Positions 16,808-24,413 of a stretch of DNA of 56,959 nucleotides are shown here, piece by piece (the first letter of the stretch is position 1; the number at the start of each line of letters is the position of its first letter). The notes below the pieces were generated by a model. It ran no database searches. It was not told where the DNA came from and was given only the letters and a program-made list of their open reading frames with translations. This DNA is from Actinomycetes bacterium (lineage in GTDB: Bacteria; Actinomycetota; Acidimicrobiia; Acidimicrobiales; SZUA-35). The DNA lies in contig JAJRXF010000127.1 in assembly GCA_024276425.1 (NCBI GenBank), forward strand, positions 1 to 56,959, given 5' to 3'. The translations under genes were made by a program, and so were the position numbers.

Positions 16808-17961
16808 TCCCGCCAGGGCTCTCCCGCGGACGGATCCACGATGGCCCAATCCTGCTGAATGAGCTCCCAAAGAAGGGCGGAAATCCATTGGCTGGCCTGG
16901 GAGGTAACGTGAACTCCGTCGCGCTCGCGGGCCTTGTGAGGCTCGCCATCGGGTCCAACAATGTATTGGTCGTAAACCCCGTCCTCGTTCAGGAGCAGCG
17001 GCCGGATGTCCAGAAAGGTTACCCACTCCCGCTTGGAGGCCTCCTCCGCCAGGATGTCGTTGATGTTGGTGGCGATCTGCTCTCGTCGGGGCTCCCTCAT
17101 CGGTGGTAGGCCGACCCAGTAGAATCGGACCCCTTCGTAGGCAGTTATGTCCATCATGACCGCCACGCGATGTCGGTATTCGCGCAGCCACGCGGGCGAA
17201 TTGGTCAGCAATTTCCTCTCGCCATTCATCATTGGCTGATCGTCGTTTCCCCCCGCCATGAAAATCAAGGCCTCTGGACGCATGGACGGATCACCCTCAG
17301 CGTCCATTACAGAGCTGAGTTCTACCGGCCAGTCAAAGTAGTCTGGTCTGGTGATTCCCGTGGAGATGTGATAATCCAACGCAACCTGGGCTAGATCGGT
17401 GTCTATGATCCTGTACTGCAGTCTGGATCCGACGTATTCCCCGAGCGAATCGCCGCCAGCCCACACCAGCAGGGGCTTCGATGGACTGACCGTTCGTAAC
17501 GCCTGGGTTGTGGTTGGGGTCGGCATCGTTGTCGTCGTCGAGAGCGTTGGGGTTGTTGTTGGCGTATCGGTCGGATCGTCGATCTTGTGGGTGCTGGCTG
17601 TTGTTACCGACGGCAAAGCGAGATCGCCTAGAACCACTTCAGCCACGGTGTCCGGGTTTTGCGCGTCAAGGAGATCGGCAACGAAGGTGGCGGGCCGATC
17701 CAGTCTCATAGCGGTAGCTAGATCATCGACACCCTCGGCGGCGCCAATCCAGCTTTGTCGAGAGCCACCAAACTCTTGTCTCTCGGCAATGGCGACTAAG
17801 CGTGCTGAACTAAGCAAGCCAGCCACTGTGAGACAGATGAGCAGCCCAACAAAGACAGCCAGCACCGAGGCTGTCTTTGGTTCTTGCTTTGGTTCTTGAG
17901 AATTGGCCAGCCCGGCGGGCGGCGGAAGCGGGGGGTCGGGTTGAGTCTGTTGAGTCCGCAT
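16804..17961 (-). CDS. Membrane-anchored SGNH/GDSL hydrolase (DUF459-like)
   Basis: 385 residues from an ATG overlapping the MBOAT stop (TAATG). The longer open frame upstream is out of phase with MBOAT and not real. One membrane segment (about 32-52) is followed by a Thr/Pro-rich linker (about 131-153) and an SGNH domain: block I WAGGDSLGEYVG (Ser 172), a GGND block III, and the C-terminal ERDGVHVT with catalytic Asp and His. The layout places the hydrolase outside the membrane. Paired with MBOAT it probably acts as the extracytoplasmic partner in O-acylation of a surface polymer, as in AlgI/AlgJ-X or PatA/PatB-type pairs. Confidence 0.83.
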   Translation of the reverse strand: MRTQQTQPDPPLPPPAGLANSQEPKQEPKTASVLAVFVGLLICLTVAGLLSSARLVAIAERQEFGGSRQSWIGAAEGVDDLATAMRLDRPATFVADLLDAQNPDTVAEVVLGDLALPSVTTASTHKIDDPTDTPTTTPTLSTTTTMPTPTTTQALRTVSPSKPLLVWAGGDSLGEYVGSRLQYRIIDTDLAQVALDYHISTGITRPDYFDWPVELSSVMDAEGDPSMRPEALIFMAGGNDDQPMMNGERKLLTNSPAWLREYRHRVAVMMDITAYEGVRFYWVGLPPMREPRREQIATNINDILAEEASKREWVTFLDIRPLLLNEDGVYDQYIVGPDGEPHKARERDGVHVTSQASQWISALLWELIQQDWAIVDPSAGEPWRD

Positions 17962-19427
17962 TAGAATTGGAAGTAGATGAATGGGGCAACGCCTTGGGGT
18001 CCAAGGGCAACAATAAGGGCAATCCATAGGCCCAAAAGACCGCCTTGCACGGGGGGAGACATGCCAGCTAGCCGGGGTCGAATGGTCGCCCCAAGCCTTG
18101 TAGGGGTCAACTGAACGACAAGGGCGCCAACGATGATGGCCACCACGAGCCACGACACGTTGTCCCCCCACTCGGCGCGCACGAGGCCCCTCAGGTAGTC
18201 GACGGCAAGTTCGAATGAAGCGGCACGAAAGAAGATCCAGGCCAGGCAAACGACATGGAACGTGACGAACCACCGAACCATCTTGGTTGCCCGAGGCCCC
18301 ATTGGCAGCCGCCAACGGACTCGCTTGGATTCCCTCGCTAGTCGTTCAATGGCCAAAGCACCTCCATGGATCGAGCCCCACACCACAAAAGTCCAGGCGG
18401 CGCCGTGCCACAGGCCGCCCAACACCATGGTGAGGAGAAGGTTTCGGTAGGTCAACACTCGGCGCAGGGTTGGTGTCTTTCCCCCGTGACTTCCGCCCAG
18501 CGGGATGTACAGGTAGTCGCGGAGCCATCGTGACAGTGTCTGATGCCAACGCCGCCAAAACTCCTGGATGGATTGGGATCGGTAGGGATTGTCGAAGTTC
18601 GTCGGGAACCGAAAGCCAAGGAGGAGAGCTAGGCCGATGGCGATATCGGTGTAGCCGCTGAAGTCGGCGTAGATCTGAATGGCGTACCCGTACATGCCGA
18701 ACCAAAGCTCTTGCCTGCTAGCAGTGTTGGCGGCGGCAAAGGCAGGGTCGACCACTGCGCTGGCCAGATAGGTGGAGATCACGACCTTCTTGAATAGGCC
18801 CCGGCCAATCAGCCAGACTGCTTCGCTCGCTGGGACTCGCTCGGGACGGCTTGGGGCGGTGAGTTGGGGCAGAAATTCACTGGCCCGAACGATTGGTCCG
18901 GCGACGAGTTGGGGAAAAAATGATAGGTAAACGGCAACGTCGAGCAACCCAGCAGGGTCGAGTTTGCGGCGATAAACATCGATCACATAGCTCAGAGCCT
19001 GGAAGGTGAAAAACGAGATGCCGACTGGCAGCACGATGTCGAGCAAGGGGATGGGAGGATTCGACGGGTCGGCCCCCACCAAGTCCAAGAAGGAGAGAGC
19101 GAAAAATCCGTAGTACTTGAAGAAGCCAAGGACTCCCAAGTTCACGATCACGCCGAGTGCGACGATGGCGTTGTCAGAGGCAATCCCGAACAAGTGTTGG
19201 AAAGGAAAGTTTTGATTCCGGGTACGGCCCAACAGGCTGGCCAGGGTCCAGTTCAGGACGATGGAGGCTGCGATGAGCCCACAAAACCGCCAGTCCCACC
19301 ATCCGTAGAAAGTTGCTGAGGCCGCGACCATGGCCAGTTTCCAGGCTACTGAGTGGGCACGCAGGAGCACATGAGTTCCGTAAACAGCAAGGAAGAAGAC
19401 GGCGAAGGTGAATGTTGGAAAGAGCAT
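17961..19427 (-). CDS. MBOAT family O-acyltransferase
   Basis: 488 residues from the ATG at 19427 (MLFPTFTFAVFF); the longer frame adds a Cys/Trp-rich stretch with no family match. About ten membrane helices are visible. The early YYGWWDW-like FYGWWDWRF, VLPVGISFFTFQALSYVIDVYR and FPQLVAGPIVRASEF are the AlgI/DltB-type MBOAT signatures, and the catalytic His is in TMVLGGLWHGAAWTF. It would carry acetyl groups across the membrane to an extracytoplasmic acceptor. The one-base overlap with the SGNH gene suggests they work together. Confidence 0.92.
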   Translation of the reverse strand: MLFPTFTFAVFFLAVYGTHVLLRAHSVAWKLAMVAASATFYGWWDWRFCGLIAASIVLNWTLASLLGRTRNQNFPFQHLFGIASDNAIVALGVIVNLGVLGFFKYYGFFALSFLDLVGADPSNPPIPLLDIVLPVGISFFTFQALSYVIDVYRRKLDPAGLLDVAVYLSFFPQLVAGPIVRASEFLPQLTAPSRPERVPASEAVWLIGRGLFKKVVISTYLASAVVDPAFAAANTASRQELWFGMYGYAIQIYADFSGYTDIAIGLALLLGFRFPTNFDNPYRSQSIQEFWRRWHQTLSRWLRDYLYIPLGGSHGGKTPTLRRVLTYRNLLLTMVLGGLWHGAAWTFVVWGSIHGGALAIERLARESKRVRWRLPMGPRATKMVRWFVTFHVVCLAWIFFRAASFELAVDYLRGLVRAEWGDNVSWLVVAIIVGALVVQLTPTRLGATIRPRLAGMSPPVQGGLLGLWIALIVALGPQGVAPFIYFQF

Positions 19428-19502
19428 GGGTCGGCGACACCAGGGACACGTCAGCCCGGTGAGGCACAACGAATGGGTCCTGGACCTGCAATACTGCCCA
19501 CA

Positions 19503-20420
19503 ATGTTGAGCCCCGCGGAAACCGAACGAGAACTCGTTGCTGGTGCGGTAGTGCTAGCCACGACTCGTGACCTGGTGATCACGAGTGGACATGATGCCTC
19601 TTCGTTTCTAAATGGACAACTCAGCCAGGCCATTGATGACATGGAGCAAGGCAGTTCTCGGCGATCACTGCTTCTTGACCCGAAGGGGAAAGTGGTGGCT
19701 TGGCTTCGAGTTACCAAGGTTGAAGACCAGGTATTTTGGTTGGACATGGAAGCCGGGTTTGGTGAAAGCGCCTTGGCTCGCTTGCAGCGGTTTGTTCTTC
19801 GCACAAAGGTGGAGTTTGAACTGTTCGTGGCCAACTGTTTCGCTGTGCGTGGAGCAACTCTGCCAGCCAGGCCAGCCTCGACGCCAACCCAACGGACGGT
19901 TGAAATTGGCTGGGCTGGGGCCAACGGGTTCGATATCATCGGACCAGCCTGTGATCTACCGGTGAATCTACGTGCTCTTTTAGGGGACCCCTCACTCCTT
20001 GAGGCTCTGCGCATTAGCGAGGGAGTCCCGGCAATGGGACGAGAGTTCCTGCCCAATACGATTCCGGCCGAAACGGGAGTTGTACGGGTCTCAGCCAGCT
20101 TCACCAAAGGCTGCTACACGGGCCAGGAACTCGTGGCTCGGGTCCAGAGTCGAGGTAACAACACCCCCCGCAAACTCCATCGGTTTACGGTCTCGGGCGA
20201 CTTCTCGTGGGACTCAACGGCGAGTCTCCAAAGGTTGGTTGGAGCCGATGTTCAATGTGGCCGTGAGGTCGGCGGAACGGTGACCAGCATCGCCACCCTC
20301 CAGGGCGAAACAATTGGACTGGCGTCGATCAAGCGAAGCGCCGAGTGGAATCAGGCGGCCTCAATCAGGTTGCCCGATGGCCTTGTCCCCGTGAAAATCA
20401 GTGAGTTTCGGGAGTTGTAA
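19503..20420 (+). CDS. ygfZ: YgfZ/GcvT-like folate-binding protein
   Basis: 305 residues from the ATG at 19503, preceded by an AATACT hexamer 7 nt upstream; the longer frame would run into the divergent MBOAT gene. The YgfZ signature is present as FTKGCYTGQELVARVQSRG (K-G-C-Y-x-G-Q-E). The N-terminal DLVITSGHDASSFLNGQLSQ and LLLDPKGKVVAWLRV also match the family. YgfZ proteins bind tetrahydrofolate and support assembly or repair of some Fe-S enzymes, possibly including the radical-SAM protein RlmN or Nth here. The 3' end overlaps the convergent histidine kinase by 23 nt. Confidence 0.88.
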   Translation: MLSPAETERELVAGAVVLATTRDLVITSGHDASSFLNGQLSQAIDDMEQGSSRRSLLLDPKGKVVAWLRVTKVEDQVFWLDMEAGFGESALARLQRFVLRTKVEFELFVANCFAVRGATLPARPASTPTQRTVEIGWAGANGFDIIGPACDLPVNLRALLGDPSLLEALRISEGVPAMGREFLPNTIPAETGVVRVSASFTKGCYTGQELVARVQSRGNNTPRKLHRFTVSGDFSWDSTASLQRLVGADVQCGREVGGTVTSIATLQGETIGLASIKRSAEWNQAASIRLPDGLVPVKISEFREL

Positions 20421-21840
20421 CACCAGGAGGCGTAACACTGTCCGCTACGGGAAACCGCAGCACGATCGAGGTGCCTCCAAGGGCGCTCTGCTGGGCCGTG
20501 ACCGAACCATCCATCGCCTCGGTGAGTTGTCGGACGATGGCCAGACCAAGTCCGCTTGAGCTCTCCTCCCGTCGGGGTCGGCGTTGAGTTACGTAGAGCC
20601 GTTCAAAGATGTGTGGTAGGTCTTCGGGAGGTATCCCTGGCCCATCATCATCAACCGATATGGTGACTTCGGGTTCCCCGCTGGCTGATTCAACCCGAGT
20701 GATACGGATATGAACCGTTTGCCGGGCGTACTTTATTGCGTTCTCGATGAGGTTGGCAACAACTTGTGCGAGGCGGTCAGGGTCAGCCCGGATTGAAAGA
20801 TCAAGGGGCCCAGAAAGCGATAGTTCGAGTTCGTGACGGTCGGCAAGGGGGGCTAGCCCAGCAATGGTGGTGGCTACCAGGTCCCCGGTTGCGAGGACTG
20901 TGGAGTTGATTCGAAACTGGTTGGTGTCCAGCTTTGCTAGGTCTAGGAGGTCGGTAACAAGGCGGTTGAGCCGATCGGCGTGACTCCGGATGATTGACCC
21001 GGCGCGGGCGGGCTCATCAATGGCCCCATCGATGAGGGCCTCGGCATAGCCGGAAATCGAAGTCAATGGTGTCCGTAGGTCGTGAGAAACGGATAAGAGG
21101 AATTGTTGTTCCAACTGCCGAGACCGCTCAAGGTCGCCCGCCATCTTGTTCACCGAGTGTCCAAGCGCAGCCACTTCGTCCTGGCCGCTCACCTGGACCC
21201 GCGTCGATAGGTTGCCTTCGGCCAGGCGGGTCGTGGCCGCCTGAATGGCCTGGATAGGCTGGGTGAAGCGTCGGGCGAGAAAGCTGGCAACGATCACGCT
21301 GGTCAAGAGCGCCAGTGTCGCCGAGATGAGAAACCATTGCCGAGCCTGGGTTGGGAGAGCCGCAGTTCTTTGGCTCACAAGGACCGCTGGCGATATCCCT
21401 GGACGGTTGCTCACCGCATAGGGCAGGAGCTGGACTCCGACGACGGCACCGGCTTCGTCTAACAGAACAGCCTCATTTTGCAGAAACCGGGCGTGGTCTT
21501 GAGGTTCAAGGGTGAAGGGAGTGAGGGCGGAATTGCGGTTTCCCCCACTCTGGTTTTGGTGACCCATCTGGGGGGAGCGAACAACACCTTGGCCATCGAC
21601 GGTCACAACGGCGAGATCGTCGGCCTCGAACGCTTGTCCGAATCGACCCATCAGTGGTCCGACCCGTTCGATGTTGGGAATCGATTCACTGAGGTCAACA
21701 AAGGCGCCAAGTTGTTCCAAAACCCGGTCCTCGGTTTCCTGTCTAGCTCCGATTGCACCAAAGATCAGCACTCCGGTCCCGACGAGAAGCACAGCAAACA
21801 GCGTCAAGGAGACCAAGGCAATGGTGAGTCGACGTTGCAT
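20398..21840 (-). CDS. Sensor histidine kinase
   Basis: 480 residues. A membrane helix (about 5-30), an extracytoplasmic sensor region (31-165), a second helix (about 168-190), a HAMP domain (190-245), HisKA with the phospho-acceptor His 253 in LLSVSHDLRTPLTS, and HATPase_c with N, G1 (DDDGPGIPPED) and G2 (SSSGLGLAIV) boxes. It is translated from a TGATG overlap with the response regulator upstream. The signal is unknown; the sensor region has no recognisable fold. Domain order matches EnvZ/PhoR-type kinases. Confidence 0.94.
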   Translation of the reverse strand: MQRRLTIALVSLTLFAVLLVGTGVLIFGAIGARQETEDRVLEQLGAFVDLSESIPNIERVGPLMGRFGQAFEADDLAVVTVDGQGVVRSPQMGHQNQSGGNRNSALTPFTLEPQDHARFLQNEAVLLDEAGAVVGVQLLPYAVSNRPGISPAVLVSQRTAALPTQARQWFLISATLALLTSVIVASFLARRFTQPIQAIQAATTRLAEGNLSTRVQVSGQDEVAALGHSVNKMAGDLERSRQLEQQFLLSVSHDLRTPLTSISGYAEALIDGAIDEPARAGSIIRSHADRLNRLVTDLLDLAKLDTNQFRINSTVLATGDLVATTIAGLAPLADRHELELSLSGPLDLSIRADPDRLAQVVANLIENAIKYARQTVHIRITRVESASGEPEVTISVDDDGPGIPPEDLPHIFERLYVTQRRPRREESSSGLGLAIVRQLTEAMDGSVTAQQSALGGTSIVLRFPVADSVTPPGVTTPETH

Positions 21841-22505
21841 CAGCCGAGTCGATAACCGGTTCCACGCACCGTTGCCAGAGGAAGGTCTGGGCCGAGCTTC
21901 TTGCGTAGTTGTCGGATATGGACATCAACGGTGCGGCGGTCGCCGAACCAGGCCTCGCCCCATGCCCCGGAGAGGATCTGTTCTCGGTCCAGAGCTTGAC
22001 CTTGGTTGTGGACGAGGTACTCCAAGAGGGCAAATTCCTGGGTAGCCAGCGTGATGGGCTCACCATCGACCAGCGCCTCTTGTCGTGCGAGGTCAACCGT
22101 CACCGAACCAAAGTTCGAGATCGAATTTGTCTCGGGGTGATGGGCTCCGCGCCGCTGGATTGCCTTGACCCTGGCCACTATCTCTCGGGGAGAAAACGGT
22201 TTTGTCACATAGTCGTCAGCACCGAGTTCAAGCCCCACGATCCGGTCAATTTCGTCATCTCTGGCGGTCAGGAAGAGCACGGGAATCTGGCTGAAACCCC
22301 GAAGCGTTCGGCACAGGTCAAGGCCGTCCATCTGGCCGGGAAGCCCAATATCCAACACCACGAAGTCGGGTTGCCTGGCCCGAATGGTTGTCAGCGCCGA
22401 CTCGGCATCGCCACAAAGATGAACCAACCAGTCTTCGCGCCGAAAGTAAAGAGCGAGCAGATCGGCAATGTCTGGTTCGTCTTCGACGACAACGATCGAG
22501 AACAC
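21840..22505 (-). CDS. OmpR/PhoB-family response regulator
   Basis: 221 residues with a GTG start and a GAGGAG Shine-Dalgarno. The receiver domain has the acidic pair EDE near residue 9, the phospho-acceptor Asp 52 in FVVLDIGLPG, Thr in LFLTARDD and Lys in DYVTKPFS. The C-terminal winged helix contains LATQEFALLEYLVHNQGQ and RTVDVHIRQLRKKLG. It is co-transcribed with its kinase. Direct targets cannot be inferred; no direct repeat typical of PhoB boxes was seen in the short upstream gap. Confidence 0.94.
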   Translation of the reverse strand: MFSIVVVEDEPDIADLLALYFRREDWLVHLCGDAESALTTIRARQPDFVVLDIGLPGQMDGLDLCRTLRGFSQIPVLFLTARDDEIDRIVGLELGADDYVTKPFSPREIVARVKAIQRRGAHHPETNSISNFGSVTVDLARQEALVDGEPITLATQEFALLEYLVHNQGQALDREQILSGAWGEAWFGDRRTVDVHIRQLRKKLGPDLPLATVRGTGYRLG

Positions 22506-22601
22506 GATGCTCCTCTCTTTCAGCGTTTGTCCATTGGGAGAATCCCGGGGTCTTGACGAACTCTAGTGGCATCGTGTTAGGGCTAGATGAAGAGACCCCG
22601 C

Positions 22602-22613
22602 TAGGTTCTTTTT
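22602..22613 (+). promoter_or_regulatory. Leaderless -10 (TAGGTT) of the ABM-trpC unit
   Basis: TAGGTT at 22602-22607 is followed by CTTTTT and the ATG at 22614, giving a six-base gap and no Shine-Dalgarno. Confidence 0.6.
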
Positions 22614-22925
22614 ATGTCGAAACTTACAGTCATTGCCAAACTTCAGGCGGCGGAAGGAAAAGCTTCGGAGTTCGAGAGCGCAATCAATGAGCTGGTCGCC
22701 GCGGCCGCAGAGGAATCCGAATTGGAAATCTACAGTGCCCACCGGGATCCGCAGAACGAAGGCGTCTTCTACTTCTTTGAGCTCTACACCACCCGTGACT
22801 CGTTTTCTGCCCACGGCAAGGGTCCGGCAATGAGAGCGGCAATGAACGCTCTCGGGCCACTTATGGGCGCGGCTCCCGAGGTGTTCCTCCTTGACCCGGT
22901 GGTGGCCAAGGGGATGCAGCTCTGA
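22614..22925 (+). CDS. Antibiotic biosynthesis monooxygenase (ABM/YgiN-like) protein
   Basis: 103 residues, a single dimeric alpha+beta barrel (ABM) domain: KLTVIAKLQAAEGKASEFES, then LEIYSAHRDPQNEGVFYFFELYTTRDSFSAHGKGPAMRAA. The conserved late His sits in FSAHGKGP. Such small proteins act as quinol or aromatic monooxygenases, or haem-degrading or scavenging enzymes; the exact substrate is unknown. Its stop overlaps the apparent CTG start of trpC, so it is the first gene of a trpC transcript, an unusual partner. Confidence 0.83.
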   Translation: MSKLTVIAKLQAAEGKASEFESAINELVAAAAEESELEIYSAHRDPQNEGVFYFFELYTTRDSFSAHGKGPAMRAAMNALGPLMGAAPEVFLLDPVVAKGMQL

Positions 22926-23710
22926 CTACCTATCTCGACCGAATTCTTGACTCCCATCGAAACCTTGCCCAGGAAGATCAGCGATCCCTTGATCGGCTGA
23001 TGTCTCGCGCCGAGGGCCTGCCGGCATGTCGCGGGTTTCGCCAGGCCGTGCTAGACGCGACGGGCCTTGCAGTGGTGAGTGAGGTCAAACGCCGTTCTCC
23101 ATCCAAGGGCGACTTGTATGTCGATCTAGACCCGGCCGAACTCGCTCGGGAATATCAGTCCGGAGGAGCGACCTGTTTGTCGGTCTTGACCGATGCAGAG
23201 TTCTTCGGAGGCTCAGTTCAGGATCTACAACAAGCTCGCTCGGCTACCGAGCTGCCGGTGCTCCGTAAGGACTTCACTGTGTGTGCCATTGACGTTGTCG
23301 ATGCCCGTCTGATGGGGGCAGACGCCGTCTTGCTCATCGTGGCTGCCCTCGATGATGTGGAGCTGAAAGACTTCTTCCAGCTGGCTACCGAGCTGGGCCT
23401 CGATGTCCTGGTCGAAACCCATGACGAGGCCGAGGTTGAGCGTGCATTGGCCGTTGGCGCCGAATTGATTGGAGTGAACCAGCGTGACCTGATTACCTTT
23501 CAGGTTGATAGTGAGCGGGCGATTCGGGTTGGAAGGTCGTTACCTGAAGAAGTTACTCGTATCGCTGAATCTGGGATCGGGGGTCCCAGTGATGCCGAGC
23601 TTCTTTATGAAGCCGGCTACCACGGAGTATTGGTGGGCGAATCGCTGGTCACTGCTGGAAACCAGCGATCCGCAGTTGCAGCCTTGCGTTCAATTGGTGC
23701 TGGTCACTAG
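22922..23710 (+). CDS. trpC: Indole-3-glycerol phosphate synthase (apparent CTG start)
   Basis: 262 residues from CTG 22922. The first ATG (23000) would give only 236 residues and remove TYLDRILDSHR, which matches the conserved TrpC N-terminal helix. No ATG, GTG or TTG exists between the upstream stop (22892-22894) and 23000. An AAGGGG lies 8 nt before the CTG, which overlaps the ABM stop (CTGA) like the GTGA and ATGA junctions elsewhere. The barrel shows VVSEVKRRSPSKGD (catalytic Lys), LRKDFTV, LLIVAAL, GVNQRDL and RIAESGI. It converts CdRP to indole-3-glycerol phosphate. Confidence 0.9.
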   Translation: MTTYLDRILDSHRNLAQEDQRSLDRLMSRAEGLPACRGFRQAVLDATGLAVVSEVKRRSPSKGDLYVDLDPAELAREYQSGGATCLSVLTDAEFFGGSVQDLQQARSATELPVLRKDFTVCAIDVVDARLMGADAVLLIVAALDDVELKDFFQLATELGLDVLVETHDEAEVERALAVGAELIGVNQRDLITFQVDSERAIRVGRSLPEEVTRIAESGIGGPSDAELLYEAGYHGVLVGESLVTAGNQRSAVAALRSIGAGH

Positions 23711-23774
23711 CTCATCGAAGGGCACCCGGCAATCGTGGCTACAGAAAGTCTCAGTTGGTAAACCAAACTCGGGG

Positions 23775-23787
23775 TAGTGTCACCAGG
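23775..23787 (+). promoter_or_regulatory. Leaderless -10 (TAGTGT) of trpF
   Basis: TAGTGT at 23775-23780 ends 7 nt before the GTG at 23788. It favours this start over the upstream in-frame TTG at 23755. Confidence 0.55.
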
Positions 23788-24405
23788 GTGTTCGTAAAGA
23801 TATGTGGGATAACTACCGAAGACGACGCGCTTTTGGCGGCGGCGTTGGGTGCGGATGCGGTTGGATTGGTCTTTGCCGCTTCGTCTCGACGGATTACCTC
23901 GGGTCGGGCGCGCGATGTTGTGCGCCGACTCCCCCCCGAAATCCTCACTGTTGGGGTCTTTCGAAACGAACGTAAGGAACGGGTGACCGACATTGCCAAC
24001 CGGATTGGGCTTCGGGCGGTGCAGCTTCATGGACAGGAGAGTCCGGCCGACACTCGTTGGATCGCGGCTCGGGTGCCAGCCGTTATTCGGGCTTTGTCCG
24101 CCAACGATCCGGTACTGCAACGTTTCGAAGAATTCGGTGATGTCCAACTGCTCATCGACTCGCCCCAACCTGGAAGTGGAACAGCGTTTGATTGGCAGAG
24201 CCTGGTCGCCATGAAGATTGAACACCCCTTCATTCTGGCTGGCGGGCTGAGCCCCGGTAACGTCCGGGTGGCCATTGACTCGGTAGCTCCGTGGGGAGTC
24301 GACGTCAGTTCCGGCGTCGAAGCGCAACCCGGACGGAAGGATCCGGTAAAGGTGCGTCGCTTCATTGCCGCGGCCAAGCAACTCTCGCCATCGAACCCTA
24401 CCTAG
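23788..24405 (+). CDS. trpF: Phosphoribosylanthranilate isomerase
   Basis: 205 residues from a GTG that gives the family N-terminus VFVKICGIT (catalytic Cys). Other TrpF landmarks are ADAVGLVFAASSRR, LRAVQLHGQE, LLIDSPQPGSGTAFDW (catalytic Asp and phosphate loop) and ILAGGLSPGNV with DVSSGVE near the end. It catalyses the Amadori rearrangement of PRA to CdRP, the substrate of TrpC encoded just upstream. A separate trpF is notable because many actinobacteria rely on PriA. Spacing to trpC is 77 nt, with its own leaderless promoter. Confidence 0.94.
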   Translation: MFVKICGITTEDDALLAAALGADAVGLVFAASSRRITSGRARDVVRRLPPEILTVGVFRNERKERVTDIANRIGLRAVQLHGQESPADTRWIAARVPAVIRALSANDPVLQRFEEFGDVQLLIDSPQPGSGTAFDWQSLVAMKIEHPFILAGGLSPGNVRVAIDSVAPWGVDVSSGVEAQPGRKDPVKVRRFIAAAKQLSPSNPT

Positions 24406-24413
24406 GGAACAGC

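Noticed and set aside
17962-18315. N-terminal extension of the SGNH frame
   Set aside because: It overlaps the MBOAT gene in another phase and is Arg/Pro-rich; ATG 17961 overlaps the MBOAT stop.
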